From positions 12,526,980 to 12,590,979 of the forward strand of contig OZ020623.1 of NCBI GenBank assembly GCA_963971575.1: DNA of 64,000 nt, in the 5' to 3' direction. The first letter of the stretch is position 1. Every line of letters begins with the position of its first letter. Shown one piece after another: positions 46,861 through 58,921 of this stretch. This DNA is from Liopterus haemorrhoidalis (lineage: Eukaryota > Arthropoda > Insecta > Coleoptera > Dytiscidae). Position numbers and translations under genes: made by a program. The notes under the pieces were generated by a model, which worked only from the letters and a program-made list of their open reading frames with translations, was not told the DNA's origin and did no database searches.

Positions 46861-47224
46861 CGAAGCTTTTTGGTGGAGTCGGACTCGGAACCGGGGGTCG
46901 AAAAAGTTATCGACTCCCGACTCTTTGATTAAATTTTTATCAAGGATGAGAACAATACGAAAACGACAGCAAAATACCATACTACCAGAATTTTTTAAAG
47001 CACGAAAACAGGAACGACATTTTGTTCTCTGTTCATGAACGAAAATGAAATTAAAAATATTCAATACTGGTTTTACACGGTTTCCTTCATGCTTCCCAGT
47101 TAAAAATTTAAATAATATTATTAGTATTAACAGATTAATGATGTAGGACAAAGATTTTTGTTTTAAGTCATATCTAATTTTTCTTTTTCTGTATACTTCA
47201 TTATGTTCATTATGTTCATTATGT

Positions 47225-47340
47225 TTAAACGGAACTAAACTGGATTTTTATTTTCTCAAGTTGTGACGAGCTTTGTAATTATTTCATGTTTCATGTTGCC
47301 AGCTAAAATCTAAAAAAAAAGAAAAAAGTGACATGTTATG
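47225..47340. mobile_element. TcMITE fragment
   Basis: 'acggaactaaactgg' and the following sequence match the left part of 6774-7180. Only about 115 bp remain. Confidence 0.5.
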
Positions 47341-47420
47341 AAAAATAAAGTATATAAAATACAAAACAAAATTTTTTAAATTAATATATTCGAATTTTTT
47401 TATTAAAAATGACTGAATAG

Positions 47421-48172
47421 TAGGGTTGTACATCGAAGGCAAAACATCAAAGGAAAAACATCGATGTATCGGAAACATCGATGTTTTATTAATATTAAAA
47501 AAAGCTATTTATTTATATTATATAGGTTTTATTTAATAATGTAAAGATAAAATACGAAAAAAGTAACACATAATACACAAAAAGCATTTATTAGATTTTG
47601 AAATAGAAATATTCCTTTTTAATAGTAATTAATTTCACATTAATATTATTATACTCAATATAATAATCCCAATTTGTACCTACAGTCTATTCCAAACGAT
47701 TAGGCTGAACTAACCGCAATTTTCATTTTTGTAATTTGTCATTAGATATTTTTTTATATATTGAAGTTGACTTTTCCTGAACAAAATGATCAAAAGCTTC
47801 AACCAATCGGTAAAAGTAACTAGAAAATCTAGTTCCGCCTAAACCAAAGGAACAGACCTTACTATTTTTACATTTCTAAAATGAAATATTGGATTTTATT
47901 CCAATACTAATATACACCGTCATACACAATTATTTTTATACTTTTTTAAGTTGAAATAAAGTCTGTTCCTTTGGTTTAGGCGGAACTATATTTTCAATTC
48001 TAATTACTTTTACCGATTAATTGAAGCTTTTGATCATTTTGTTCAGGAAAAGCCAACTTCAATATATAAAAAAATAGCTAATGACAACTTACAAAAATCC
48101 AGGGATTGGAGGAATAACAACTGGGAAAGTTTCAACAAGACTCAAAATGAAAAAGTGTGTTGGCGTCTTTGG
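47421..48172. mobile_element. hAT MITE-1, copy 2, truncated
   Basis: Begins TAGGGTTGTACATCGAAGGC and follows the reverse complement of 26145-27305, including the ATCGATG palindromes and both TcMITE-like blocks, down to the 'ggcgtctttggtc' region near 48172. The other subterminal array is missing. Confidence 0.8.
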
Positions 48173-48789
48173 TCATTCGCCTTCGACGGCTATAGCCGTA
48201 CTGTCCGCGAACGTGTTAATAGTCAAAACGGACATATAGAACCGATAAATTAATTCCTATTCCACCAGATATGGCAAATTTAATATTTTTGGTATTGTCA
48301 GTTATTTAACCCTATCCAATAGTATTTAATACATCCTTTCAGTCGCCTAAAAATCTTTTAAAATTAATACGAAACCAAATTAAACCTCTTATATGTTGTA
48401 TTTTTGCAGAACGAGTCGACAGTGCTGTGAAAACGCGAGATGAAACGCGATTGAGGGAGGAGTTACCATGGTAACTGGATCGATAACTGCCGGGTCTGTT
48501 CCCGCAGTTTTAATATTTCCCAGGCAAAACTCGGGGGAGGCTGTGGGGTGGATCAACCCCTGATTTAACCAGCGGCGTTTTTAACAGTCACTGGATAGTT
48601 ATAATTGTCAATGGGGGGGAGGGGTGCAGCGATGTTTGATTGTAATATTTAAGGATCAAAACTGGACACAGTATCATCAATTTATAATTGACTAGCTGGA
48701 GTACCCGTACTTCGCAGGATTTTTGGTACTGCACATTTCAGTTCAAGTAGAATAGAAAATAATCGTTTTTTTATTCTATACCATACTTT
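48173..48789. other. intergenic, no gene seen
   Basis: A GC-richer patch (about 48415-48640) and 'actagctggagtacccgtac' at 48690, which resembles the start of a common non-LTR 3' region. Nothing firmer. Confidence 0.4.
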
Positions 48790-48791
48790 TA

Positions 48792-50001
48792 CGAGGGCTA
48801 CCTCTTAAGTTTTTACAAAAGAAAGAAAAAATTTGTTTTGTAACAAACTGTTTTATTTCTTTTCAAAATATTTGCCTTTAAAATTTATACACTGTTGCAT
48901 GCGTTCAAACCAATTCTCGAAACATTTTTTCCACCTTGAAGTTGGTATTTCAAAAACATGGTTTTCGAAGACTTCAACAGTTCTTACTGTGATGAAAATC
49001 GCTGTCCACGCATTTTTTGTTTGACATTGGGGAACAAAAAAAATCGTTAGGGGATAAATCAAGTGAATACGGGCAATGCGACATTAATTCGATGTTTTTC
49101 TCCTTGAAATAATCAATTGTTTGACGTGCTGTGTTGCTTGCATTGTCAGGATGAAGAATGATGCGACGTTTTTGGTAGTTTTTCCTGATTTTGTCAATAA
49201 TTTCTGGCAAATAAATTGTTGTATACCATTCAGTATTAACTGTTCTTCGATTCTCTAAAGGAACTGTTGCGACAGATCCAGTACAACCAAAGAAACCGAT
49301 CATTTTCTTGGAAGTGCTTCGTGAACGAACAACTTTTGTGGTTTTAGGTTCATCTTGGAAGACCTAAACAGTGGATTACTGCTTATTTTTTGGTTCATAT
49401 GAATAAATCCAAGTTTCTTCACGTGTAATGATGTTGTATATGGATTTTGGAGTGCCTAGGTTTTTTTTTTTAACATTTCCTTACACCAATCAACACGAGC
49501 ATTTTTTTTATCTTGGGTCAAATTATGCGGAATCCATCGGGAACAGATCTTTTTCACAGCTAAATGTTCATACAAATTTCTTCAATCATATTGCGCACAG
49601 CATCGATGTTTTTTGAATCACAACCGATTTTGGTCGAGCTTCACGATCGAGATTCATCACTGACGGACGCACGACTACTACGAAATTTTGCAAACCAATT
49701 GTAAACATGTCTTTTCTGAAGGTGCTTCATTATCCAAAGTTGAACGACGCGAATTTATGTATTGTTGTTGAGTTAGGCCTTTACTAAAATCGTAAAATCA
49801 TCCAACGAAAATTTTTACGGGTAATATCTATTTTATCACAATTTTTTTTTTTAAACGCTCACTGCTTACAAACTTCTCTGTCAAGTTATAGGCTGCCACT
49901 GATTTCACAATAAAAAATGTAAAATTTTACGAATATACTAACGAAACATTTCAATATTGCCATCTAGTGGTCGTTTGTAAAAACATAAAAGGTAATCCTC
50001 G
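48792..50001 (-). pseudogene. mariner family A, near full length (1210 bp)
   Basis: TA at 48790-48791 and 50002-50003; ends CGAGGGCTACC and GGTAATCCTCG. The C-terminal half is mostly open on the minus strand (49303-48974): KMIGFFGCTGSVATVPLENR, LHPDNAS with the second Asp, SLDLSPNDFF with the third. The N-terminal half has frameshifts and lacks some 60 bp near 49575. First Asp region near 49420 is decayed. Confidence 0.88.
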
Positions 50002-50069
50002 TATATATATATATTCAAAGTAAATAATAAGTCTAATAATAATAAGGACGATCCAGAAAAAAAAGATAT

Positions 50070-50750
50070 GGCTGCCACATGAACTGACCAAAAAATGTAA
50101 TTGCTAATCATCACTCAATTTCTTTGCTTGCAAGGCATTAAAATAAGAATTTCTGATGGCGTATCGTGACCAGCGATGAAAAATCTATTTCGAGAACCCA
50201 AAAGGCAAAAAATCATGGATTGATTCTGGTCAACCATCAACGTCGACAACAAAGCGAAACATCCACGATCACAAAGCAATGCGCTCTATTTAGTGGGATA
50301 ATGAGAGCATGGTGTATTATGAGCTGTTAAAACCAAAGGAAACAATCACTACCGAATGTTATGGACAATAATTGGATCGTTTGAATGATAATTTGATGCG
50401 AAAACGACCAATTGCATCAAATCACTGGAAAGTGATTCTTCTCCATGACAATGTTCGGCCCCATGTTGCTACAGCCTTGAAACACTGATGGAGCTCGAAT
50501 GGGAGGTTCTCCAGCACCTAGCGTATTCTCTGGACCAGGCCCCCGGCAATTACCATCTGTTCTAATCGATGCAACACACTTTAGAAGATACACACTTTCA
50601 TAACTACGGAGAAGTCAAGAATTGGGTTCCTAAATGAATTTGCTCAAAAGACAGACCATTCTTTCGTCGCGGAATTCATCTTCTGCCAGAAAAATGGGTA
50701 AAAGTCATAGCTTCCAAAGGCAATTACTTTGATTAATGTATTCACGCAGT
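50070..50750 (+). pseudogene. mariner transposase fragment, separate lineage
   Basis: C-terminal two thirds in broken frames: the first catalytic site (TSDEK) near 50168, LLHDNVRPHVATAL with the second Asp near 50440, a decayed third motif (PGNYHLF) near 50540, and LPEKWVKVIASKGNYFD at the end (stop about 50735). The N-terminal DNA-binding part is missing, and I see no inverted repeats. Confidence 0.8.
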
Positions 50751-50906
50751 TTCTTAATGAAATAAATAATAAAATGAAGTAAACGGCTACTTTCACGGCC
50801 AAGTCCTAGTATTATACGACAAAATAAAATGATTTGGACCCACTATTTGGCTGCAGTGTTCGCATTTATTATTATTTATATTTTAGAACCTTTTTAAATG
50901 ACTAAC

Positions 50907-52034
50907 GGGTCTATTCTCTAAGCATGATGTTAAAATCTTAGCGTCAGAAACTGACGTTAATTTTTTTTACACCATTTTTAAACTAAATGCTATTCGCTAA
51001 ACATATATGTGTTAAAATTATAGCGCGGCGGCGTTAAAATAGTCAGTTAACGTTCCACAATAAGCGCCTACCGAAACGGTGACTAAAAGTTAACGCTAGT
51101 GTTTAGTTTGCAAAAATGGCGGATCCTATTTAAGTAAATGTCATGTTATTTAAAAAAAAATTAATAAAACACAAGACGGTAGGAATATTAATCAACTTTC
51201 TATTACTTTTTAAAGTGAATTCTTTACAGTAGAGATAAGAATGACGCTTCATAATTATTGTTATACAAGTAATTCAGACGCAAGTTCAAGTAATTGTATA
51301 GAAAGGAAGTAAATGGAGTATTGGAGAGCAGTTTTGGTTTTTGTTGAGACACAGAACTTAAAATTATAATCCTCTGAAAGCTACAAAACTTCACTTATGC
51401 CTCCGCCGTATTTCAAAATATCGCAGTACATTTTAATGGTGTATTATTGGAAGAAACAATTGATGAGATTGATAATGACGATCACAACAGTGTTATTCCA
51501 GGGTAGAAATAGCGTAATAAATCAAATTTAATAATTAATATCACCGAACACCTTTTTAAAAATAGAATGAACATATAATTCACATATTATTAAAAAATTA
51601 GATAAACTGTTATAATACAATGTAGTATATAAATTGACTAAACAAAAGTTGAATAAAGTTATATTTTTATTTAATACACTGTGGAAACCAGTTGTAATGA
51701 GTATCACAGGACCAAACATTTCTGTTCCATTTTTAAAATAAATTTCGCCACTGAATATTTAATTCAACACCGAAATATTAGGTTAAGATTCTCTTGGCAT
51801 TTGACTAAATAAATACTCCTGTTAAAATTCAACGTAACAGCGCATGCGAGTGCAGTTAATATTAGCCTCTCTACAGGGTGAGTTAGCGCCTCGCGTTAAC
51901 AAATATTGTATTAACGCTTACCTTAACAAATGCTCTTACAGAATAGCATTTTTGGATAATGACGTTAGACATGGAGTTAAAATAAAAATATTAACCTGAC
52001 GCTAATTTTAACGCATTTCTTACAGAATACACCC
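50907..52034. mobile_element. 1.1-kb TIR element, possibly Harbinger-like
   Basis: Imperfect inverted ends GGGTCTATTCTCTAAG and GGGTGTATTCTGTAAG, with TTAAAAT..TTAGCGTCAG inside both. No target duplication is evident. GGG ends would suit PIF/Harbinger, but there is no readable nuclease. A fragment near 51400-51500 (LLEETIDEIDNDDHN) could be a protein remnant. Confidence 0.55.
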
Positions 52035-52099
52035 ATATGGCAGATAAAAAAAATTTCAGCGAAATTGGAGAGTTTTTTGTTTTTGTTGAAACACGGTAA

Positions 52100-53005
52100 A
52101 CTAGAAATAGGTGGTTTTTGTATTAAACGTTTCAATTTTGATCAAAATAAACGGCGTTTACTGTATTGTACATTTATATTTTATAAATATGTTTATTGAA
52201 ATATTTGCTTTAAAGTTGAGTTTAGAATACTTAAAGAATCACTTTCATAATTTATTTATAATTTTTTCTGATTGTAAAAGCGCCATCAAAAAGTTTAGTT
52301 GCACTGGATTTGAGAAAAAGGACTATTCATTAATTTATGATGTAATTAATTATCTTAATGATCTTATTATAAAAATATGCTGGATTAAAGGCCACTCAGA
52401 TTTTGAATTTAACATCGCAGTCGATCTTCTAGACAAAGAAGCAGCTGTAAATGGCTCCCTGTTAAATATAAAACAGTAATGAGATTATGTCAATCTTCAA
52501 ATATTCCATATACAACCAATGGCAAACAGAATACATAGATTCTCTGCAGTCCAAACGATCATACTATGGTCAAATTTAGTCCTTCCTTCCTAGAAAGCTT
52601 TGGATTTCTTCTCACCAAAGCACATCTTTTATATGCACTTTTATCCGGCTTAGATTTCACACCTTTTCTCTATATCATCTGCATAGAATTAATATGGTTT
52701 CTTCTCCTGTCTGTCCGTGTGATAATTTGTCTGTCAGCGATTTGAACCATTTATTGTTTGAATGCCCAGTTCATTTTCGCAATCATGACTTATTCATCAA
52801 TTTAGTTGTCCAAAAAATATCTTAATCTACCAATATTCAGACGCTTCTTGCTACTAACTCTCTAGATATTTATGAAATTATTTATAACTATATTAAATCA
52901 GAAAATATCAAATTATAAACGTAATTTTAAAAATCCTTGATCTCCTCATTTATTTCTGGTTAATAGTCGCTAAAGCCAACAAACAAATAAACAAAAATAT
53001 ATATA
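52100..53005 (+). pseudogene. LINE fragment: RNase H domain and zinc knuckle
   Basis: RNase H-like: FIIFSDCKSAIKKF, later ICWIKGHSDFEFNIAVDLLDKEA. After a frameshift a cysteine cluster follows (CPCDNLSVSDLNHLLFECPV), the usual zinc knuckle of I/R1-type LINEs with RNase H. It ends with a short A-rich tail near 53000. The reverse transcriptase is missing. Confidence 0.8.
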
Positions 53006-55141
53006 TGGTTATTGTTGAATAAATAACTGTTGTGTACGTAGGTGGTATTTCTCACCAATATTTCAAGAATGACGTTATTTTTCACCTGCTATGCTGAATT
53101 TGCTAAAACCGCCATCTACCTTTGCTCCAGTAGCCTCCGTGTGTGTTACCTCTGACAAAATCCCTCTAATCCCAGGCTTGAGGTCGTACAGACATTGTTA
53201 ACGCATGCGCATTGCCCTCTACCTCTCCCTCAATGTCCTGAACAGCCCAGGATCAGTGCTGGTTCATAGGGATGCTGACAGGGTCAACTCGTGAATATGG
53301 AGCTTCAGGGGCGCGTCAAACCGAGGCATCAAAGGATGCAACCATTGAATAAAAATACAAAGAATATTACAGGCTAGTTGGGAAGACCAAGGTGGTCTTT
53401 CAAAATGGCAGAAGATAGTTTCCGGCTGTACAGAGGAGTATGGCCATTTATTAACATAATTGTTATAGGTAAAAAAAGAAAAAATACCAATCTTGATATT
53501 TTCAAAAGAAGATTAAGATAGGAGATACAAACAATCAATAAAACACTATTATACATCTGTAATTTATTATTATAAATTAATGATACACACAAGTAAATAA
53601 ATACATACAGAACTTATAGCAAAAAATTATGACATTACGCCATTGTTTATAACGTGTATGTTGAGATTTATCAAAATCGCATTAATTCAATAACAATATG
53701 AATGGAAAATACTTACGAATGAAACGAAATTCCTTTAGTCTTTGTATTTTGTGTTTTTGCTTGTCCGCAGACATTAGAACTAACCATTTTGACAAGATAC
53801 CAAAGTTCATGTTAAATGTGTTTTTATATTTAATAGAGAGATATTGCAAAGTGAAAAAAAGATGACTTTATTAAAAGAAACCTCTAATAAAGTATCCTGT
53901 ATTAAAATTTTTCATGATGTTTTAAAGAGTGTTATTGCAACGATGCTCTTGCTTCATACTTTATTTTGACAAATATGCCAAATTGATAGATCGAAATCGT
54001 AATGAATATAGAAGTTAACTGCAACTCTTATATGAGTTAACTGCAACAGACTATTTTTTTCCCATACGGCATACTCGCATACGGCACAACCATTCGCAAA
54101 AGGGTTTCGTGACACAATTTCTCGGAGAAGAATAACATCGTCCTCGTATTTAAATCGTAAACGTTTTTTATCTTTAGCTTGCATCATTACTCACAAGAAA
54201 AGTCACCAATTTTTTGTTCGAATTTACTCCGTTGTTAATTTTGAGGTTACATTGACAGAAGACCTGTCAAAATTAAGGTGCTTTAAATAAAAAATGCTTT
54301 GCCGTTATTTAAATTAAATATAGGTTGCCTGTATTTTAATAAAAGAAAGAAATTAAGGATATATCAACTGCGCATGCGCACATGTCAAATAAAGGAAAAC
54401 TTTATTAAAAGATCAGTAGAACAGAGGTTGCAATAATTCTCTATTAATAAAATAACTAAGAACTATTTTAGCCCTATCTTTTATTTATGATTTATAAATT
54501 ATGAATATACTCAAAATAAATGTTAATAAACACGTTTTAATACGAAAACAACAAAATACTGGCAGCCTTTGTGTTCGTTGGAGTTACGTCATTTCCGTCA
54601 AAAAAATTTGTATGTAAAAATTCGTCTTTGAAAAAAAGTCTCCTGCCTTTAGTCTTTTTTTCAATGGGTGCAATCAATAATATCATATAATATCGACCTC
54701 AGACCAATAACAAGTAGTAAATTTATGTTTAGATGCCAATGGAAGACATTTTGAACATTTATTGTAACTTTTATTTATTTTTGAATGTACAAATGTAAGA
54801 CTACTTACAATTTTTTTTAAGTTTGTATAAATTTGTGTAAATAATAAAATAAACATTTTTAAAAATTATGTTTATGTTTTCTTGTATTTATCCCTGAACT
54901 TGTAACTGCATTGTAAATTAAATTAAAAATAAATAATAAAAATAATTATTATTATTAAATATAGAGAATTTTTACCTACATATGTATACAAACTTTTAAT
55001 TTAACGTGCCGGGAAATTTAAACTGTCCTTAATCATTTTGGATCACTCTGTATAATATAAAACATACAGTACTATAACTTTACATTTGTGGTTGATAGTT
55101 GGCAAAGGTACATAGATGGTAGAGGAGGAGAAAGAGGAAGA
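53006..55141. other. 2.1 kb without a recognised gene
   Basis: Includes a slightly GC-richer patch at 53090-53330 and an AATAAA-rich stretch near 54840-54960. No coding frame I can support. Confidence 0.4.
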
Positions 55142-55357
55142 CTACTCCTTCCAAGGAGAGTTCCATTCTATAATAACTTCGGATAACTGTGTATGTATTT
55201 CTCGTGTTTTTTCTCGTGTTTGTATCCTGGGAAGTAGTTCGATTGCTGGCTCGGTAGCTTGTGTTTTTACAAAACAACGATCCAGAGACATTTGTCTTTT
55301 TCTTAGTTGGATAATTTTCCGAAAACGGGACATCAAATTGTCATTTACTATGTCCAC
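55142..55357 (-). pseudogene. possible pogo/Tigger transposase C-terminal tail
   Basis: A 71-codon frame with RKRQMSLDRCFV near its start, resembling the xQTTLDxFF tail of pogo-type transposases. No other part of a transposase or inverted repeat is seen. It could be chance. Confidence 0.25.
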
Positions 55358-55732
55358 ATCGTGGCGCCAAAGCCATTATGCGTTCGTGCGCCGAGGCATT
55401 GTACGCGGGTCGAGTCAAAATTTGTTCGGAAAATGTGTTCGTGGCCCGATTTGTTCGTGACCCAAGTTACCACTGTAAGAGGTTTTCAACGCCTTGATAA
55501 GAGTACAAGGGGCAGAGAAGGTCGTTCTCCGTTTCCAGATTACTGGCCATAGATATAAAATCCATTTGGTCAGTAAACCATTTCGATCGATCCTATTATC
55601 CCTGTATGAACAGGTACTCATTTTAAGTATTAAATACTTGAGGCTGAGTGGACCCCAGAGCTTACTGCATAATATTGGAAGGAAAAATCCGAGTTGGGAG
55701 TGTTTTTTTTTTTAAATAGTAGGTATACAAAC

Positions 55733-56677
55733 TAGTGATGGGAATTTCGGCTCAGTTTGCGGAACCGGATCAGTGGATGTCGTTCAGTTTGTTGAGCCGG
55801 TTCATTGATCCGGCTCAGTGATCCGGTTAAGTAAACATGTTTTCGAGACACAGGTCGGTCGTTAGTTCGTAGGTAGAACGTCGCTTAGAGCCGGTTCTGG
55901 CAATATATGAACTGTAAACATGATCCCGAGACACAGGTCGGTCAGTCGTTCGGTCTTAGGTAGAACGTCGCTTAGAGCCGGCTCTTGCTTAGACCCGGTC
56001 AGTTGTCGGTCGTTCGCTCGTAGGTAGACGTCGCTTAGAGCCGCCTCTTGCTTAGACTCGGTCAGTTGTCGCTCGTTCGCTCGTAGGTAGACGTCGCTTA
56101 GAGCCGGCTCTTGCTTAGATCCGGTCAGTTGTCAGTCGTTCGATCGTAGGTAGACGTCGCTTAGTGCCGGCTCTTGCTTAGACCCGGTCAGTTGTCGGTC
56201 GTTCGCTCGTAGCTAGAACGTCGCTTAGCTCCGGTTCTTATCTAACATTTTTGAAACAAACAATTCACTTTATGTAGCTACTGTATTTTAAACCAGATGT
56301 GTTAAGTTTATGGCGATGTTTGTTGCCCTTATAAATCGGACATCTGGGATTTGGGCAATATTTTTAATATTTTTATATAGTATGGTTATAAGAAAACACA
56401 GACTAAGCCTATTAGTTTCATTATTTTTAGACAATAAATAATACACTTTATGATAATACATTACAAACCGAGTTCTCGCGAAGTTCAACATGACATCGAT
56501 CCAGATCTGGATCACTCCGGTCACTGCTTACAATCGCCTGACCAATCGTATCCTTGAAACTTGAAACTATACAGTGAGCCGTGAGCCGGCTCATTTCAAT
56601 TTGGTGAACCGTGTCACTTCGGTTAGTGTACTGAGTCGGCTCAGTGAACCGGTTCGTTCATGAACGACCTATCTCTA
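55733..56677. mobile_element. hAT MITE, 945 bp, with 63-bp minisatellite
   Basis: 8-bp duplication ATACAAAC at 55725-55732 and 56678-56685. The ends are TAGTGATGGGAATTTCGGCT and GAACGACCTATCTCTA, with many GAGCCGGCTC/GAACCGGTTC motifs just inside. An array with a 63-bp period (about 55840-56250, some five units, each with GTAGGTAGACGTCGCTTAGA) fills the left half. Confidence 0.82.
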
Positions 56678-56685
56678 ATACAAAC

Positions 56686-57719
56686 CAATTTTAAGTATAT
56701 ACTTAAATGTCATGACATTATATCGGAACTTTATCACACAACCATAGTTTTGCTACAATGTCGTATGATAAAAACAAACCTTTGTAGACACGCCATAAAA
56801 AATAACACAAAATATAACAAATTAAAAATATGTATGTGAATTTCATCCCAACACCTTCTATTACTTGTCTGAAAACTGAAAACATAACAGTGTTTCATGC
56901 AACAAAAGACAATTTCGTCCTGAAACACAATTACGTAATTTCAGCAGTAAACAAAAGATCCAGTATCCCTTGTTTCAGTCATGGAATTTTCTCTCGCTCT
57001 AATGAATTCCATCTTTAGAACTACATTCTATCTCGTTCTCTTTGAAATCCCTCTCGGTCTAAGGATCGTTGTACAATGCTTGGATACATGCGAAAGATTA
57101 ACACACCTGATTATTACGCCATTTTGGGATTTAGAAAAAGGATTCTGGAATTAAAATTACTAATTGTTTGACACGCAAAACAAAATAAAATCAAATACGA
57201 GTGCGGATAAAATTTTATATGCATTTTAATCTTTTCTGGTTGATACAAATTATGAAATTATTTCCAATTCAAAGATTTTACATTCACATGTTAGATTTTA
57301 TAAATTTAGATCTAAAAAACAATGCTTAGGTCACTTCTCGTAGTGTCCAAATAAACAGTGTTGCCACATGCGATTGCTAATACATTTATCTACGTAAGTA
57401 ATAAAAATGAGCTGGAAAAGGCAACAGCAGCGAAGTTTTGTGTGTATGTATTTATGAATTACGGCCGGTGTCCTTAGCTTAGTTCGTTTGTTTTTGATTT
57501 GTTGTAAGTACTCAGCCGTGAAACTTGATACGGTGCCTTATATTAAAACTAACGTGCTTAACTATGAAATTATATTATTAATAAAAAATATGGGTCCTCA
57601 TTGACCAAAATTAAATATTTCCCAATCGAACAAAAAAGGAAATAGAACATTAATAGAAAGTTCAGTAAAAAACAATGGTAATAATAAGACTCAGACTTGA
57701 ACATGGATATAGTACATTA
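56686..57719. other. intergenic, no gene seen
   Basis: AT-rich with no supported coding region. Confidence 0.4.
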
Positions 57720-57721
57720 TA

Positions 57722-58316
57722 CAAGGTGTCTCAAAAGAAATTTTATATTTATTTAGCTTACTACGTGAACGCAACGTATCCGAGGGGCGCGGGGGTTATG
57801 TCAATCGGTAGCCTGGCTCCTGGGAATTTAGTCGCTATGGAGTGTTTCTCGGGAGCAGACCGCGCGTTATGCGTGCGAGAGTTTTACAAAAACGGTGATT
57901 CGGCGACTGTAGCGCGTAGAAAATTCTGCAGTATTCGAGGTTTTCGCCACTTAAATGATGCGCCAAGCATTCCTCTCATTCGACATTGGGTTAAAAAGTT
58001 TGAAGAGACTGGTACAACGCTGGATAAATCAAAATCCGGGCGACCTAGGTCATCAAGAACGGTAGAAAACGTGGGAAATGTTAATCAGTCTGTTCGTGAC
58101 GACCCGAACCTTTCAATTCGGAAGCGCGCAAGTGCTTTAAATGTACATAGATCATCATTACATCGCATTATGCACAAAGACCTAAAGCTGCACCCCTACA
58201 AAATTCAATTGGTGCAAGAATTAAAGCCCCAAGATGCCAGTCAGAGGATTAATTTCGTAAATCAGGTGATTGAGCGATTTTCAACGTTTACCAACATTTT
58301 GTTGGCCTCCACGCAA
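57722..58316 (+). pseudogene. DD41D transposon, copy 3, truncated
   Basis: Left end CAAGGTGTCTCAAAAGAAAT after TA (57720-57721). The N-terminal DNA-binding half is a clean open frame (probable ATG at 57837) to about FTNILL. Then an internal deletion of about 280 bp joins it to 'ggcctccacgca', and the element stops. The catalytic domain is gone. What follows (58317 on) is unrelated sequence. Confidence 0.88.
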
Positions 58317-58342
58317 GTAGTATAACAGTGGGCATACTGGCT

Positions 58343-58393
58343 CATTACCCACGAAACCCTGAAATTTGCACAAATTCACATTTCGCAAACGTA
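58343..58393 (+). mobile_element. Helentron-like 3' end, diverged
   Basis: 'cgaaaccctgaaatttg', 'cacaaattcacatttcgcaa' parallels the 3' end and hairpin of the Helentron-like family but with a different hairpin. It may be the 3' end of a related family. Confidence 0.45.
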
Positions 58394-58531
58394 CGCGACC
58401 ATCGCTGTGCGTCCCCCCTCCCCCCGCCTCCCCTCGGCCTCGCTCGTCCGATCACCGCGAGACTCGAGGTCAAAAAACAGGGTCCTTATCGGTCGCGGCG
58501 TCCGGCGCGTGCAGCGAACGAGTTCAAACTT
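58394..58531. other. short GC-rich tract
   Basis: A C- and G-rich stretch ('cccccctccccccgcctccc' and CpG-rich sequence) unlike the rest of the window. The short frames across it look like products of composition. Confidence 0.6.
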
Positions 58532-58692
58532 GTTCGGGGTCAAAACCGGGTCATCGCAATCTTTGCTGACGCAATATGTTTTTCTGTTCGAGGTCGAAAC
58601 CGGGTCATGACAATTTTTGCTGACGCAATATGTTTTTCTGTTCGAGGTCAAAACCGGGTCATGACAATTTTTGCTGACGCAATATGTTTTTC
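58532..58692. repeat. three 54-bp tandem repeats
   Basis: Units start at 58532, 58586 and 58640, each with 'aaaccgggtcatgacaattt' or a near match and 'gctgacgcaatatgttttt'. They lie between the GC-rich tract and the spliced gene, possibly at the edge or in the promoter region of the virus-like element. Confidence 0.85.
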
Positions 58693-58921
58693 GAGGTATT
58701 GATAAGGTTTATTTACGTCTGTAAAAATTTGATTTTTGTACCCAGACATAAAAATTTGGTGTAAACACGACATGTTTACATAATTAAATTCTCAGTTATC
58801 AACTAATTATAATTTAATAAAAATATGATATAAACCGGATGTTGATAATAAAATAATATATATACCAGATGAATTCATAATCAAATCATTTTCATATATT
58901 ATATTACTACGTACTACGAAG

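Noticed and set aside
46699..47151. Frames encoding (RS)n or (PT)n repeats
   Set aside because: They read through the GGAGTC hexanucleotide array, which is open in several frames because of its composition.
53090..53330. GC-richer patch as a possible exon
   Set aside because: No long open frame or protein family recognised.
55340..55375. Possible LTR primer-binding site (TGGCGCCA on the minus strand)
   Set aside because: No LTR pair, polypurine tract or gag-pol sequence nearby.
58394..58531. CpG island of a host gene
   Set aside because: Only about 140 bp long and followed by repeats; no host gene is seen downstream.
58328..58702. 124-codon frame across the GC-rich tract and 54-bp repeats
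   Set aside because: Repeat-derived (three copies of the same 18 residues), since 54 is a multiple of three; no independent support.
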